From Nocardioides sp. S-1144 (lineage in GTDB: Bacteria > Actinomycetota > Actinomycetes > Propionibacteriales > Nocardioidaceae): a DNA stretch of 64,000 nucleotides. This document shows positions 24,233-34,039 of the stretch, piece by piece; the stretch's first letter is position 1; every line of letters starts with the position of its first letter. The translations under genes were made by a program, and so were the position numbers. The notes below the pieces were generated by a model. That model searched no databases, had not been told where the DNA came from, and saw only the letters and a program-made list of their open reading frames with translations. The stretch is from contig NZ_CP040695.2 in NCBI RefSeq assembly GCF_005954645.2, positions 806,001 to 870,000 on the forward strand, written 5' to 3'.

Positions 24233-24630
24233 GGAGACGTGTTCCTTCGATGGCGCGCCGGTGCGGCGCTGATGTGGGGGGAACAGGGGGCTGCGCTGGT
24301 CCTGGCTCGCCGCCGCGGACCGCGCCGCCCGGCGAGCGGACAGCTGGACCTCGGCAGCCATGCGGTGACTCCCTGCTGCGAGAAGTCTGCGTGCCGGCGT
24401 GCGTGCCCGCAGGAGAATCCGCGGGAAACTGGTGTGTGGCGCCCGTCACTGGCCCACGACGGCCCGAACGGACTAGTCCACACGGGCGCCGGGGTGGCCG
24501 GTCGGCCACCTCGGCGGCCACGTGGACCAGTGCCACCCGGCTCCCGACGGGGCGGGCGAGCCTGGCGCCTGCCGTCACGCCGGGTTGCCGTCCTGGCAGA
24601 GCCGGTGACCCCGGGGAGAGGTAGTGCCCG
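24233..24630. other. divergent intergenic region of the surface locus
   Basis: No gene seen in about 400 bp. A strong hairpin, GGTGGCCGGTCGGCCACC (24,493-24,510), has an 8-bp perfect stem, and related GGCCAC motifs follow. It may act as operator or RNA structure. Confidence 0.5.
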
Positions 24631-26666
24631 ATGACTCGGCTCGGCAAGCTCGTGGTGGCGGCGTGTGCCGCAGCCCTCCTGGTGGCGGGTCTCCCGCTCC
24701 TCACCCCCGCGCCCGCGCAGGCCGCGACCGACCGGTGGGCGTCGTGGTCGCCGATCACCGGCACGTCCAACGCCTACGCGACGTCCGTGCAGCAGCGCTC
24801 CGCGGGCTTCCCCGCCGCCGCCGTCGCCACCGACTCCCGCGCCAACGTGCAGCTGCCCTCGGGGGCCTCGACGTTCCTGGGGGCCACCACGCCGCCGGGC
24901 CAGAAGTACGGCAGCAGCGTCGGCTCGCCGTACCTCGCGCTGCGCCCCAAGGTCGACAACGCCAGCGGTCCGTCGACCACCACATACACCTTCGACCGCC
25001 CGACACCCGACACCGGCTGGGCGTTCGTCCTCGGCGACATCGACGCCGACCAGGTGCGCGTCACGGCGCTGGACGCCGCCGGCGAGCCGGTGCCGGCCGC
25101 GGAGGTCGACTCGTGGTTCAAGGGCGGGTTCAACTACGCCGGCGGCGCCGACCAGCCGACCTGGAACGCCGGCACCTCGACGCTCGTCGGCAACCCGACC
25201 GCCACCGACACCGACGGGGCCACCGGCTGGTTCGAGCCCGACGTCCGCCTGCGCAGCCTGACCCTCGTCTTCACCCGCCGCGCCGGCTTCCCGGTCTACC
25301 AGACCTGGTTCGTGAGCCGCGCACGCCCGATCGGCGGCGCCGTCGCCGTGGCTTCCGGCACCTGCGCGGTCGAGGACACCGTGCTGACCCTGGTCTCGCC
25401 GTCGGGCGATCCGCTCGGCTCGGTGAGCCCGGACGCTGCCGGCGACTACGACCTGGGAGAGTTCGCCACCCAGAGCGGCTACACGGTGCGCGTGACCGCC
25501 CCGCCCGGGTGCGCCGTCGTGGGAGCCTCCGCCAGGGCCGTCGACAACCGCGGCAACGACGGCTCCCCGGCCTCGCGCGCCGACTTCACCGTGCGCCAGG
25601 TCGTCCCGCAGCCGATCAGCGGGACCGTCACCGACCCCAGCGGCGCGCCGGTCGCGGGCGTCAGCGTCACGCTCACCCGGCCCGACGCCTCCGTCGTGAC
25701 GCTGACGACCGGTCCGGACGGCGGCTACCTCTTCGACGACAACCCCGTCGACGCCGGCTACTCGATCGCGATCGCCGTCCCCGACGGCTACGTGCCGGGC
25801 CCCGGAGGCACCGTCATCGGCGGCCTGGCCGTCGGCGCAACCCCGATCACCGGCCAGGACTTCACGATCCGGTCCCTTCCGGACGTCTCGGGCCGGGGCA
25901 CCGGCGGCGGCGACGGGCTCGGCAGCGTCCCGGTCAGGCTCACGCCCACCGGTGGTGGTCCCGTGGTCACGACCGTCACCGACGGCGACGGCCGCTACAC
26001 GTTCCCGCGCGTCGACGCCGACAGCTACACGATCAGCATCGAACCGCCCGAGGGCTACACCGGCACCACGACCAGGGACGCCGTCGTCGGCTCGGTCGAC
26101 GTCACCGGCCAGGACTTCGCCCTCGTCCGTCCCGGCGCCGCGTCGGGACAGGTGAGCGACGACGACGGTCCGGTCGCGGGCGTGACGGTGACCGTCGACG
26201 GGCCGGGCGCTCCCGTCGCCGTCGACACCGACGCCGCGGGCGGCTACTTCGTCGACGACCTCGACCCGGGCGCCCACACCGCCACCGTCACCGCCCCGAC
26301 GGCTACGACGTGCGGGGAGCCGCCACCCTGCCCTTCACGACCACCGCGGCCGGGGAGATCCGTGGGGGCCTGGACTTCCTCCTGCAGCCGGCCACGACCG
26401 AGCCCACGGCCACCCCGTCGACCACGACCACGGGTTCACCCACGGCCACCACGTCGCCCACGGCCACCGCGTCGCCGACGTCGGACGGGCCCACGCCGAC
26501 GTCCTCGACCTCACCCTCCGACGGGGGTGCGGGCTCGGGAGACGGCACCGGTCTCCCCGACACCGGGGGCCCCCCGGTGCTGCTGCTGGTCCTGGCCGGC
26601 GCGCTGATCGTCGGCGGCGGCGCCGTCGTGCTGGTGCTGTCGCGCCGGCCGCGCCGGCTTCACTGA
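24631..26666 (+). pseudogene. LPxTG adhesin with SD/CNA-B-like repeats, frameshifted
   Basis: From ATG 24631 a signal peptide (cleavage near APAQA) leads into a beta-rich N-terminal domain (about 33-240) and three carboxypeptidase-regulatory/SdrD-B-like repeats (about 329-415, 416-500, 500 on). In repeat 3 the frame breaks at a C4 run (26,294-26,297). One more C would restore DGYDVRGAATLPF, a Thr/Ser/Pro stalk, the sorting signal LPDTG, a membrane helix and a basic tail ending at 26,666. As sequenced, the first frame continues to 26,607 without an anchor. This could be mutation, phase variation or sequencing error. Confidence 0.82.
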
Positions 26667-27292
26667 CGGGCCGGACGCCGGTCCCACCACCGGGCGGCCA
26701 GGGACAGGGCCGTGACGAGGGCCAGGACGCCCACCAGCACCACGACGACGCCCGGCCAGCCCTCCTCGTCGGGATCGAGGAACGGGTACGGGTACCAGCC
26801 GTCGAGCTGGCCGAACGCGAGGGTCCAGGCGGTCCAGCCCAGCAGCAGCGCCAGGGCGGACCAGATGGTCGCCGACGACACGCGGGGGCGCGGTCCGTAC
26901 CGGAGCCACCCGAGGATCGCGACGGCGGGGACCGCCATGTGGAGCACCTTGTCGGCGACGTAGTCCCAGCCCTCCAGGTCGAGCAGCGGCCGCAGGAGGA
27001 GGAAGTGGACCAGCGCGGTGACCGTGATCGCCACGATGCCGGCCAGCCGGACCACCCGCCACCGGGGTCCGTCCCGCAGCGGGTCGCGCGCCAGGGTCAG
27101 GGCCGCGTAGGCGACGAGAGCGTTGCTCTCGACCGTGAAGTAGGCAGCGAACCGGTACAGGCGCAGGCCGAGCCCGGGCGGCTCGACCTCGGCCAGGACG
27201 GGGTTCCCGATGATCACCAGCACGAGCTGCAGCGTCAGCCCGCCGACGGCCAGCGCCGCGGTGGCGACGTGCCACCTCCGCGCAGCGCCCAT
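26660..27292 (-). CDS. Pr6Pr-type integral membrane protein
   Basis: 210 residues with about six membrane helices and the family-like segments YFTVESNALVAYAALTLARD, VHFLLLRPL, DKVLHMAVPAVAILGWL and GWYPYPFLDP. Function unknown. ATG 27292 follows TAGGGT by 6 nt. Its stop overlaps the end of the convergent adhesin gene by a few bases. Confidence 0.8.
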   Translation of the reverse strand: MGAARRWHVATAALAVGGLTLQLVLVIIGNPVLAEVEPPGLGLRLYRFAAYFTVESNALVAYAALTLARDPLRDGPRWRVVRLAGIVAITVTALVHFLLLRPLLDLEGWDYVADKVLHMAVPAVAILGWLRYGPRPRVSSATIWSALALLLGWTAWTLAFGQLDGWYPYPFLDPDEEGWPGVVVVLVGVLALVTALSLAARWWDRRPARQ

Positions 27293-27298
27293 GGCGTC

Positions 27299-27304
27299 AC
27301 CCTA
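27299..27304 (-). promoter_or_regulatory. -10 element (TAGGGT) of the 27292 gene
   Basis: On the minus strand TAGGGT lies 6 nt before ATG 27292, the leaderless pattern. Confidence 0.45.
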
Positions 27305-27349
27305 GGGTCCGGCCGGCCGCTCCGTCAGGACGAGCGCCGCGGCGGCTGG

Positions 27350-28495
27350 TCAGGACCCGGTGGCGCTGCCGCCGACGGGGGCACCGGCGGCCGCCCAGGT
27401 CCAGTAGCGGTCGCGGGGGGCGACCGGGACGTCGACGACGCGGAGTAGCCGGCCCTCGTCCGGTCGCCAGGCCAGGACGCCGTCGTCGGTGCCGACGAGC
27501 AGGGTCCGCGGGTCGAGCCAGGACCACTCGCGGACGGTGTAGCCGCGGTTGTCGAGCCGCAGCACGTGCTCGACCCGCTGGCTCTCGGTGTCGACGACGA
27601 CGATCTCGACCCTGCGGAAGTCGAGCGGCCGCGGCTGGTGGCCCACCGCGAAGCGTCCCTCGGTGGGGACGACGGCCCGGAGCCGGGTGACGCCGCGACC
27701 CAGTCCCGGGATCGACAGGCGCCCGCGCACGACCACGTCGCCGCCGACGTGCTCGACCAGCTCGGCGGTGCCGGCCTCGACCCGGCGCAGCGACAGCACG
27801 GTGCCGTCGGGCTCGGTGCCGACCTGCCACAGTCGGTAGGGGAGCTCGGTGACCTCGAGGCTCGGCACCGTGACCCGCTGGCTGCGGCCCCGGACGCCGT
27901 CGACGACGTCGTACCCGCTGCTGTCGGCCAGCCAGCGCACCTCGGAGACCCAGTCGGTGCCGGTGTCGACGACGCGGTGCTCGCCCGTGCGCAGGTCCAG
28001 CAGCACGACGCCGGCGCGCGACCGACCGGCCCACCACCGCCCGTCCGGCGACAGGTTGCCCGCGCCGTAGGTGTCCGGCCCGGGGTGGGCGGCCTCCGCG
28101 AGCCCGAGGTCGCCCAGGTCGAGGCGCCGCCAGCGGCGGTCGGCGCCGAGGAGCAGCACGGTCTCGCCCGACCAGCCCGGCGTGTCGCCGCGACCCTCGG
28201 GCGGGTGGTGGGCGAACAGCGCCCGACCGGGCGGGTCCGACAGCAGCGAGGGCAGCGCGGCGGGGTCGCTCGGCACGGCTCGTGGGAGCCGGGTGCGCAG
28301 CCGTGGGAGGTCGGAGAGGTCGCGCGGCAGGCGCACGACGTCGCCGGGGTAGCCGCTCGGGTCCGGCGACGCCGGTCGAGTGGTGACAGCCGCGTGTGTC
28401 GGCGTCGTCGACCCGAGCCCCTCCTGCGGCTCGGCCCTCCCAGGACTGCACGCGCCGAGGATCAGCAGCAGGGCCAGCGCCACCACCGTCCTCAT
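27350..28495 (-). CDS. lipoprotein with beta-propeller-like repeats
   Basis: 381 residues. Lipobox ILGAC in MRTVVALALLLILGACSPG, then Pro/Thr-rich linker and a domain with recurring motifs (NLSPDGRWWAGR, RWLADSS, WSWLDPRTLLVGTDDG) typical of WD40/PD40 blades. ATG 28495 overlaps the preceding stop by ATGA. Third gene of a sigma factor operon, so it may act in the signalling chain outside the membrane. Confidence 0.78.
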   Translation of the reverse strand: MRTVVALALLLILGACSPGRAEPQEGLGSTTPTHAAVTTRPASPDPSGYPGDVVRLPRDLSDLPRLRTRLPRAVPSDPAALPSLLSDPPGRALFAHHPPEGRGDTPGWSGETVLLLGADRRWRRLDLGDLGLAEAAHPGPDTYGAGNLSPDGRWWAGRSRAGVVLLDLRTGEHRVVDTGTDWVSEVRWLADSSGYDVVDGVRGRSQRVTVPSLEVTELPYRLWQVGTEPDGTVLSLRRVEAGTAELVEHVGGDVVVRGRLSIPGLGRGVTRLRAVVPTEGRFAVGHQPRPLDFRRVEIVVVDTESQRVEHVLRLDNRGYTVREWSWLDPRTLLVGTDDGVLAWRPDEGRLLRVVDVPVAPRDRYWTWAAAGAPVGGSATGS

Positions 28496-29745
28496 CGCCG
28501 AGCCAGCAGGTCGGTGGCGAAGGATGTGGAGTACTCCGTGGGCCAACAGGCCACCCGCGACAGGTCGCCGCTCTCGACGTCCCAGGCGATGAGGTACTCC
28601 TTGGCGGCGTCCCTCGGGAGCACGGTGAACAACACGGTGTCGTCGTCGAGCCAGGACGTCGGGACGAGGTGGCCGCCGTCGGCGTAGTAGCCGGCGCGGT
28701 CCTCGACGGGGAGCAGCGCCCGGGTCGCGAGGGTGGCCCGGTCGAGGGCGATCAGCCCGTCGACGTCGTGCGCCGCGGGGCGGCCGCCGACGACGGCGCC
28801 GTTGGCGCGCGCCGCGGCCAGCGACGAGTCCGACAGCGCGTAGCGCTGGATGCTCTCCAGGGGCCCCGGGAAGGCCTCCGCCGTGCCGCCGTCGCCGTCC
28901 TCGCTGACGAGGGCGGCGCCGGCGGTGCTCGGCTCGTCGGCGCGCCGCTGGTAGGTCAGGCGACCCTCGGGGTCCGCGGCCCACGACACGTACTCGGCGA
29001 GGTGCGGCAGGAGCCGGGTGGCACCGGTGGCGAGGTCGACCCGGACGCCGGGACCGTAGCCCTGGAGCACCACGACGGCGCTTCCGGGGAGCCAGCCCAC
29101 GGAGCCCTCGCGGGCGTGGGCGGGAACCTCGACCCGCTCCCAGCCGCCCCCATCGGGGTCGCCGTCGAGGCCGCCGTCGAGGTCGCGCCAGAAGAAGCCG
29201 CTCGACCCGACGGCGGCGACCCGGCGCCCGTCGGGCGAGAGCCGCACCGAGCGTCGGGTGCCGAGCCCGTCGGGCAGGTCGAGTGCGGCCTGGGTGCCGT
29301 CGGCGCCGACGAGCAGGGTCTCGCCGTCACCGTCGAGCAGCGCGACGGCGGTGCCCACCGCGCCCGTGCCACCGTCGATGACCGGGAGCACCCGCGGGAC
29401 GCCGAGGTCGAGCACCGGGAGGCTCTCGGCACCGCGGGGGTCCCACCGGTCCTGGATGCGGTCGAGGGGGATGTCGGGGGCGACCAGCGGCTCGGCCGGT
29501 GTCGGCGGCGCGGTGGTCGTGGTGGCCGGCGCCGCCGGCGGCTCGGCCGTGGGACCGCCCGCGCCCTGGACGGCGACCACCACGCCGGCCACGGCGGCCG
29601 CCGAGGCGAGACCCGCCGCGATGCCGCGGCGCCGGGTGCGGCGACGGCGCGCGTTGCTGAGGGCCCGCGCCGCCATCCCGACCGGCGCGACGGCGTCCGT
29701 GGCGCGGTCGAGGACGTCGTGCAGGTCGTCGGCGTCGAGTGTCAT
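28492..29745 (-). CDS. membrane-anchored beta-propeller protein, possible anti-sigma partner
   Basis: 417 residues. A cytoplasmic N-terminus ([20 protein letters not shown]) and an Arg-rich stretch lead to one membrane helix (GIAAGLASAAAVAGVVVAV), a Thr/Pro linker and an extracellular domain with propeller-type motifs (RLSPDGRRVAAVGSSG, TSWLDDDTVLFTVL). The start overlaps the ECF sigma stop by ATGA. One-helix proteins encoded directly after SigE-family sigma factors often serve as their membrane sensors or inhibitors. That role is inferred. Confidence 0.75.
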   Translation of the reverse strand: MTLDADDLHDVLDRATDAVAPVGMAARALSNARRRRTRRRGIAAGLASAAAVAGVVVAVQGAGGPTAEPPAAPATTTTAPPTPAEPLVAPDIPLDRIQDRWDPRGAESLPVLDLGVPRVLPVIDGGTGAVGTAVALLDGDGETLLVGADGTQAALDLPDGLGTRRSVRLSPDGRRVAAVGSSGFFWRDLDGGLDGDPDGGGWERVEVPAHAREGSVGWLPGSAVVVLQGYGPGVRVDLATGATRLLPHLAEYVSWAADPEGRLTYQRRADEPSTAGAALVSEDGDGGTAEAFPGPLESIQRYALSDSSLAAARANGAVVGGRPAAHDVDGLIALDRATLATRALLPVEDRAGYYADGGHLVPTSWLDDDTVLFTVLPRDAAKEYLIAWDVESGDLSRVACWPTEYSTSFATDLLARR

Positions 29746-30254
29746 CGTGGTCCTCCGATCAGGTCGAGCAGCTCGGGTGCGCCGTCGCGGAGGCGCGCGA
29801 GGGCGACCCGGTTCTGGCTCTTGACGGTGCCGACGGCGATGCCGAGGACCTCGGCGGTCTCGTGCTCGGTGAGGTCGTCGAAGTAGCGCAGCACCACGAC
29901 GGCGCGCTGCCGCGGGGTGAGCCGGGCCAGCGCCCGGCGCACGACGAGGCCGGCCTCGGCGTCGGTGGTGACCGACGGGTGGCCGCTGCCGGCCGCGGTG
30001 GCGGGGTCGACGACGACCTCGTGGCGGCGGCGTCGCCACCAGGAGACGTTGTCGCGCGCGACGATCGTGCGGGCGTACGCCGTCGGCTGCTCCTCACGCA
30101 GGCGGGGCCACCGCATCGCGACCTTCACCATCGCCTCCTGCACCAGGTCCTGGGCGCGGTGGAGGTCGCCGGTGAGCAGGACGGCCGAGCGGAGCAGCTG
30201 GCGCTCGGCGCCTGCTGCCCACGCGGTGAACCCGTCGCTGTCGTCGTCCCTCAT
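29742..30254 (-). CDS. ECF sigma factor, SigE family
   Basis: 170 residues from ATG 30254, with GGAGG upstream. Region 2 ([20 protein letters not shown]) and region 4 ([28 protein letters not shown] then [16 protein letters not shown]) are complete. It directs RNA polymerase to a regulon not identifiable here. First gene of a three-gene operon with two stop/start overlaps of ATGA. Confidence 0.92.
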   Translation of the reverse strand: MRDDDSDGFTAWAAGAERQLLRSAVLLTGDLHRAQDLVQEAMVKVAMRWPRLREEQPTAYARTIVARDNVSWWRRRRHEVVVDPATAAGSGHPSVTTDAEAGLVVRRALARLTPRQRAVVVLRYFDDLTEHETAEVLGIAVGTVKSQNRVALARLRDGAPELLDLIGGPR

Positions 30255-30420
30255 CCACACCTCCGTCGCCAGGAGAACGCTCACACGGATGCCTTTGGTG
30301 GGGGCGGATTCCCGGCCGTCGGGATTCTCGGGGACGGGGACGATGACGACCGCGGATCTGGGTACCGGTCGTTGCCTCGAACCCCGGGGAGCTGAGTCCC
30401 GACCCGGTGAGCGACCCCCG

Positions 30421-32352
30421 ATGACCACCACCACCCCGAGGCCCGCCGGCCCCCAGAGGGCCGAGGCGCCGGCCCGGACGCCGCTCGGCCAGCAGCTGGT
30501 CAGGACGCTGACCACCACCGACCACAAGCTCATCGGCAAGCTCTACCTCGTCACCTCCTTCGCCTGGTTCGCCCTCGGCGGGCTGATGGCGATGGTGATC
30601 CGCTCCGAGCTGGCGATGCCGGGCCAGCAGGTGGTCAACGAGGAGCTCTACAACCAGCTCTTCACGATGCACGGCACCGTGATGCTGCTGCTCTTCGCGA
30701 CGCCCCTCTTCTTCGGGTTCGCGAACGCGATCATGCCGCTGCAGATCGGCGCTCCGGACGTCGCGTTCCCCCGGCTGAACATGTTCAGCTACTGGTGCTT
30801 CCTGTTCGGTGGACTGATCGTGGCCGCGGGCTTCCTGACGCCGGGGGGTGCCGCCGACTTCGGGTGGACGGCGTACACGCCGCTGTCGGACGACAGCCGG
30901 AGCCCGGGGGTGGGCGCGGACCTGTGGGTGATGGGGCTGTGGCTCGCCGGGCTGGGGACGATCCTCGGCGCGGTCAACCTGATCACCACCATCATCTGCA
31001 TGCGCGCCCCCGGGATGACGATGTTCCGGATGCCGATCTTCACGTGGAACACCTTCGTGACCAGCCTGCTGGTCCTCATCGCCTTCCCCGTGCTCGCCGG
31101 TGGCCTGCTGATGCTGGAGGCCGACCGACAGCTCGACGCCCACGTCTTCGACCCCAGCACGGGCGGGGCGATCCTGTGGCAGCACCTGTTCTGGTTCTTC
31201 GGGCACCCGGAGGTCTACATCATCGCGCTGCCGTTCTTCGGCATCGTCAGCGAGGTCCTCCCGGTGTTCTCCCGCAAGCCGATCTTCGGCTACGTCGGCC
31301 TGGTGGGGGCCACGGTGGCGATCGCGCTCTACAGCATCGCGGTGTGGGCGCACCACATGTTCGTCACCGGCGCCGTCAACGTGCAGTTCTTCTCCGCGAT
31401 GACCTTCGTGATCGCCGTCCCCACCGGGGTGAAGTTCTTCAACTGGGCCGGCACGATGTGGGGCGGCTCCCTGTCGTTCGACACCCCCATGCTCTGGTCG
31501 TGCGGCTTCCTCGTCACGTTCCTGTTCGGAGGCCTCACCGGCGTCATCCTGGCCAGCCCGCCGCTCGACTACCACGTCACCGACAGCTACTTCGTCGTCG
31601 CGCACTTCCACTACGTCGTCTTCGGCACCGTCGTCTTCGCGATGTTCGCGGGGTTCTACTTCTGGTGGCCCAAGCTGACCGGTCGGATGCTCGACGAGCG
31701 TCTCGGCCGGCTGCACTTCTGGCTGCTCTTCGTCGGGTTCCACACGACGTTCCTGGTGCAGCACTGGCTGGGCGTGGAGGGGATGCCCCGCCGCTACGCC
31801 GACTACCTGTCCGAGGACGGGTTCACCCTGCTCAACCAGGTCTCCACGATCGGGTCCTTCCTCCTCGGCGCCTCCACCCTGCCGTTCCTCTGGAACGTCT
31901 ACGTCAGCAGGCGGGCCCCGCTCGTCGGCGTCGACGACCCCTGGGGCTGGGGCCGCTCCCTGGAGTGGGCCACGTCGTGCCCCCCGCCCCGCCACAACTT
32001 CACCGGCATCCCCCGGATCAGGTCTGAGTCGCCGGCCTTCGACGTCCACCACCCCGAGGTGGCGATGACCGAGGTCGAGGAGAACCCGCGGGCCACCGAC
32101 GGTGACGGCGGCACCCTGGTCGACGCCCCGGACGAGACCGGCCGCGCCGAGCACCTGGGGGCGCAGGTCGGCGCGGGCGGCACCGCGGGTCGCGACGCCG
32201 GGGACGGCGAGGACACCGGGCGCAGCGCCGGCGCGGACGACCCGGGCGGCGACGGCCGCGGTCAGCGCCGGCGCTGGCTGACCGCGCTGTTCGTGCTGAC
32301 CGGCGTGGGGTGCGCCCTGGGCGCCATGCTGCTGATCGCCCTGCTGCGCTGA
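30421..32352 (+). CDS. ctaD: cytochrome c oxidase subunit I with C-terminal extension
   Basis: 643 residues, longer than the usual 560-580. Heme and copper ligands are visible in [28 protein letters not shown] (CuB His and Tyr), VWAHHMF and [12 protein letters not shown]. Subunit I is the catalytic proton-pumping core of aa3-type oxidase in the inner membrane. After the normal end (about residue 560) an acidic Gly/Asp/Thr linker leads to an extra hydrophobic helix ([20 protein letters not shown]) at the C-terminus. No ctaC or ctaE is adjacent, so this may be a secondary copy. Confidence 0.94.
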   Translation: MTTTTPRPAGPQRAEAPARTPLGQQLVRTLTTTDHKLIGKLYLVTSFAWFALGGLMAMVIRSELAMPGQQVVNEELYNQLFTMHGTVMLLLFATPLFFGFANAIMPLQIGAPDVAFPRLNMFSYWCFLFGGLIVAAGFLTPGGAADFGWTAYTPLSDDSRSPGVGADLWVMGLWLAGLGTILGAVNLITTIICMRAPGMTMFRMPIFTWNTFVTSLLVLIAFPVLAGGLLMLEADRQLDAHVFDPSTGGAILWQHLFWFFGHPEVYIIALPFFGIVSEVLPVFSRKPIFGYVGLVGATVAIALYSIAVWAHHMFVTGAVNVQFFSAMTFVIAVPTGVKFFNWAGTMWGGSLSFDTPMLWSCGFLVTFLFGGLTGVILASPPLDYHVTDSYFVVAHFHYVVFGTVVFAMFAGFYFWWPKLTGRMLDERLGRLHFWLLFVGFHTTFLVQHWLGVEGMPRRYADYLSEDGFTLLNQVSTIGSFLLGASTLPFLWNVYVSRRAPLVGVDDPWGWGRSLEWATSCPPPRHNFTGIPRIRSESPAFDVHHPEVAMTEVEENPRATDGDGGTLVDAPDETGRAEHLGAQVGAGGTAGRDAGDGEDTGRSAGADDPGGDGRGQRRRWLTALFVLTGVGCALGAMLLIALLR

Positions 32353-32368
32353 CGCCGGCCGGCGCGGG

Positions 32369-32983
32369 TCAGGCCGGGTCGTCCAGCTCCGGCTCGGGGG
32401 CGAGGACGGCGTCGACGGCCAGCACGTCGTCGAGGGTGAGGACGTCGTCGACCACGGGGCTCACCACGGGGTCCAGGACGTGCATCGCCGCCTCCTCCGC
32501 GCCGGCACCGGCCCCGTCGATCCCGACGTCGGCGGCCACCTCGTCCCGGTCGGTGACCTCGTGGACGCCCTCGTCCGGGGCCACGAGCCGGCCGGCCCGT
32601 CGCCCACCGGCGGTGCTCAGGGCGTCGGTGTCGTCGTCGACGTCGAGCCGCTCGATGGGGATCGCCTCGGCCTCGACGTACGGGTCGGGCTCGGGCTCCT
32701 CCTGGGCGACCCGCTGCGCGAGGTCCTCGCCCTGCGCCTCCTCCCAGGGCGTGTTGCCGAAGCGCTGGGCCGCGGACCACTTCTCCGGCGGCGAGTACCC
32801 CTCGTCGAGCGGGTCGGGGCCCACGCGGTCGTCGTCAACCAGGCTGTCACCGGTCGACTGCGCCTGGTCCTCGTCGTCGACGCTGTAGCCGTGGTAGCTC
32901 TCGCCGGGGTTGCCGTCGTCGCCCGCACCGTCGATGGCGGGGTCGATCCCCGTCGGGTCGGTCTGGCCTGGGTCCGTCGTCAT
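32369..32983 (-). CDS. DUF5709 protein
   Basis: 204 residues, very acidic. The DUF5709 core LDEGYSPPEKWSAAQRFGN and TPWEEAQGEDLAQRVAQEEP is near residues 58-100, flanked by Asp/Glu-rich low-complexity sequence. No membrane segment. Family function unknown; it is restricted largely to actinobacteria. ATG 32983 has GGAG upstream. Confidence 0.8.
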   Translation of the reverse strand: MTTDPGQTDPTGIDPAIDGAGDDGNPGESYHGYSVDDEDQAQSTGDSLVDDDRVGPDPLDEGYSPPEKWSAAQRFGNTPWEEAQGEDLAQRVAQEEPEPDPYVEAEAIPIERLDVDDDTDALSTAGGRRAGRLVAPDEGVHEVTDRDEVAADVGIDGAGAGAEEAAMHVLDPVVSPVVDDVLTLDDVLAVDAVLAPEPELDDPA

Positions 32984-33214
32984 CGGTCGCTCCGTGTGTC
33001 CTCGGGTTCGTCGGGGTGGTTCCGCCCGGTGCCCTGGCGCGCCGCCGGCAAACCACGCCACGGCGCTGCGAGGACGAGGCGCCCGACCTGAGTGCCGGCG
33101 GGCTCGGGTGGGCACCGCGGGGTTGCCCGTGGACGCCGGCCGGGAGCCGGCAGCGTGCGGGACCGGACGGGTGGACGCCGGCGCGCGACGCCGTGAGATC
33201 GAGGAGAGCACGCG

Positions 33215-33613
33215 ATGGCCGAGGCAGCGCTGGGCATGTGGATCGTGACCGCCCTGGGCGGCACCTACCTGTTCCTGTTCACCACCGACGCGCACCGACC
33301 CGAGGCCGGCTCGCCGACGACCGCGCTGTCGCCGTTCCTGCTGTTCGTCCACCCCCTGGTCGCGCTGGTCGGGATCGCGATGTGGATCGCCCACCTGCAG
33401 CTGCGCGACGACGTGCTGCCGTGGCTCGGGCTCGCCGACCTGCTCGTGGGCGCGGCCCTGGGCGAGGTGCTCCTGGCCCGCACCCTGAGGGGCGCGCGCC
33501 AGGGACCGGTCCGCTCGGAGGACCGCATGCCGCGCCCGGCCATCGCGCTGCACGGGGTGCTGGCCGCCGTCACGATCCTGCTGGTGCTCCTCGTCGCGCT
33601 CGGGGTCGACTAG
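33215..33613 (+). CDS. small membrane protein
   Basis: 132 residues with four predicted helices (MWIVTALGGTYLFLFTT, FLLFVHPLVALVGIAMW, LGLADLLVGAALGEVLLA, GVLAAVTILLVLLVALG). GAGGAG lies 8 nt before ATG 33215. Family not recognised. A perfect hairpin follows immediately. Confidence 0.7.
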   Translation: MAEAALGMWIVTALGGTYLFLFTTDAHRPEAGSPTTALSPFLLFVHPLVALVGIAMWIAHLQLRDDVLPWLGLADLLVGAALGEVLLARTLRGARQGPVRSEDRMPRPAIALHGVLAAVTILLVLLVALGVD

Positions 33614-33615
33614 CG

Positions 33616-33640
33616 CGACCGACGCCGGTGGCGTCGGTCG
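33616..33640 (+). terminator. hairpin terminator, 11-bp stem
   Basis: CGACCGACGCC (33,616-33,626) and GGCGTCGGTCG (33,630-33,640) form a perfect 11-bp stem with a GGT loop. It sits between two convergent genes and could serve both. Confidence 0.7.
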
Positions 33641-33650
33641 GCCCGTGCGA

Positions 33651-34001
33651 TCAGGTGCGGGGCTGGGCCGGGTTGGTCGGGTCGCCGTGCGAGGGCGGGT
33701 TCACGGCCGGGCCCTCGCGCCGCGACGCGCTCCCCAGGGAGTCGCTGGCCTCCCCGAGCGGGGCCTCCGGCGCGACGGCCGTCGGGTCGCCGCCGCTGGT
33801 CGGTGCCCCGTCCTCGAGCTCGGTGAGCCGGTGCTGGAGCACCTGCACGACCGGCAACCGGTCGCCGTGGGCGCGCTCGTAGTCCAGGAGGGCCGTCACG
33901 CCGTCGGCGTCGAGGCTGCGGATCCGGTGGCCCAGCGAGCCGACCGGCAGGTGGTCGTAGTCGGGCAGGGGGAGCTCGTCGTGGTGGGGGACGTCGTTCA
34001 C
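33651..34001 (-). CDS. small conserved actinobacterial protein
   Basis: 116 residues from GTG 34001, with AAGGAG 7 nt upstream. The core LPDYDHLPVGSLGHRIRSLD and LLDYERAHGDRLPVVQVLQ is a recognisable actinobacterial domain (I associate it with DUF8129), followed by a disordered Gly/Pro/Ser tail. Function unknown. It lies 38 bp after an SDR gene in the same direction. Confidence 0.7.
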   Translation of the reverse strand: MNDVPHHDELPLPDYDHLPVGSLGHRIRSLDADGVTALLDYERAHGDRLPVVQVLQHRLTELEDGAPTSGGDPTAVAPEAPLGEASDSLGSASRREGPAVNPPSHGDPTNPAQPRT

Positions 34002-34039
34002 GGTGGTCTCCTTCGAGGGACGTCGAGCGGTGGGCTGGC

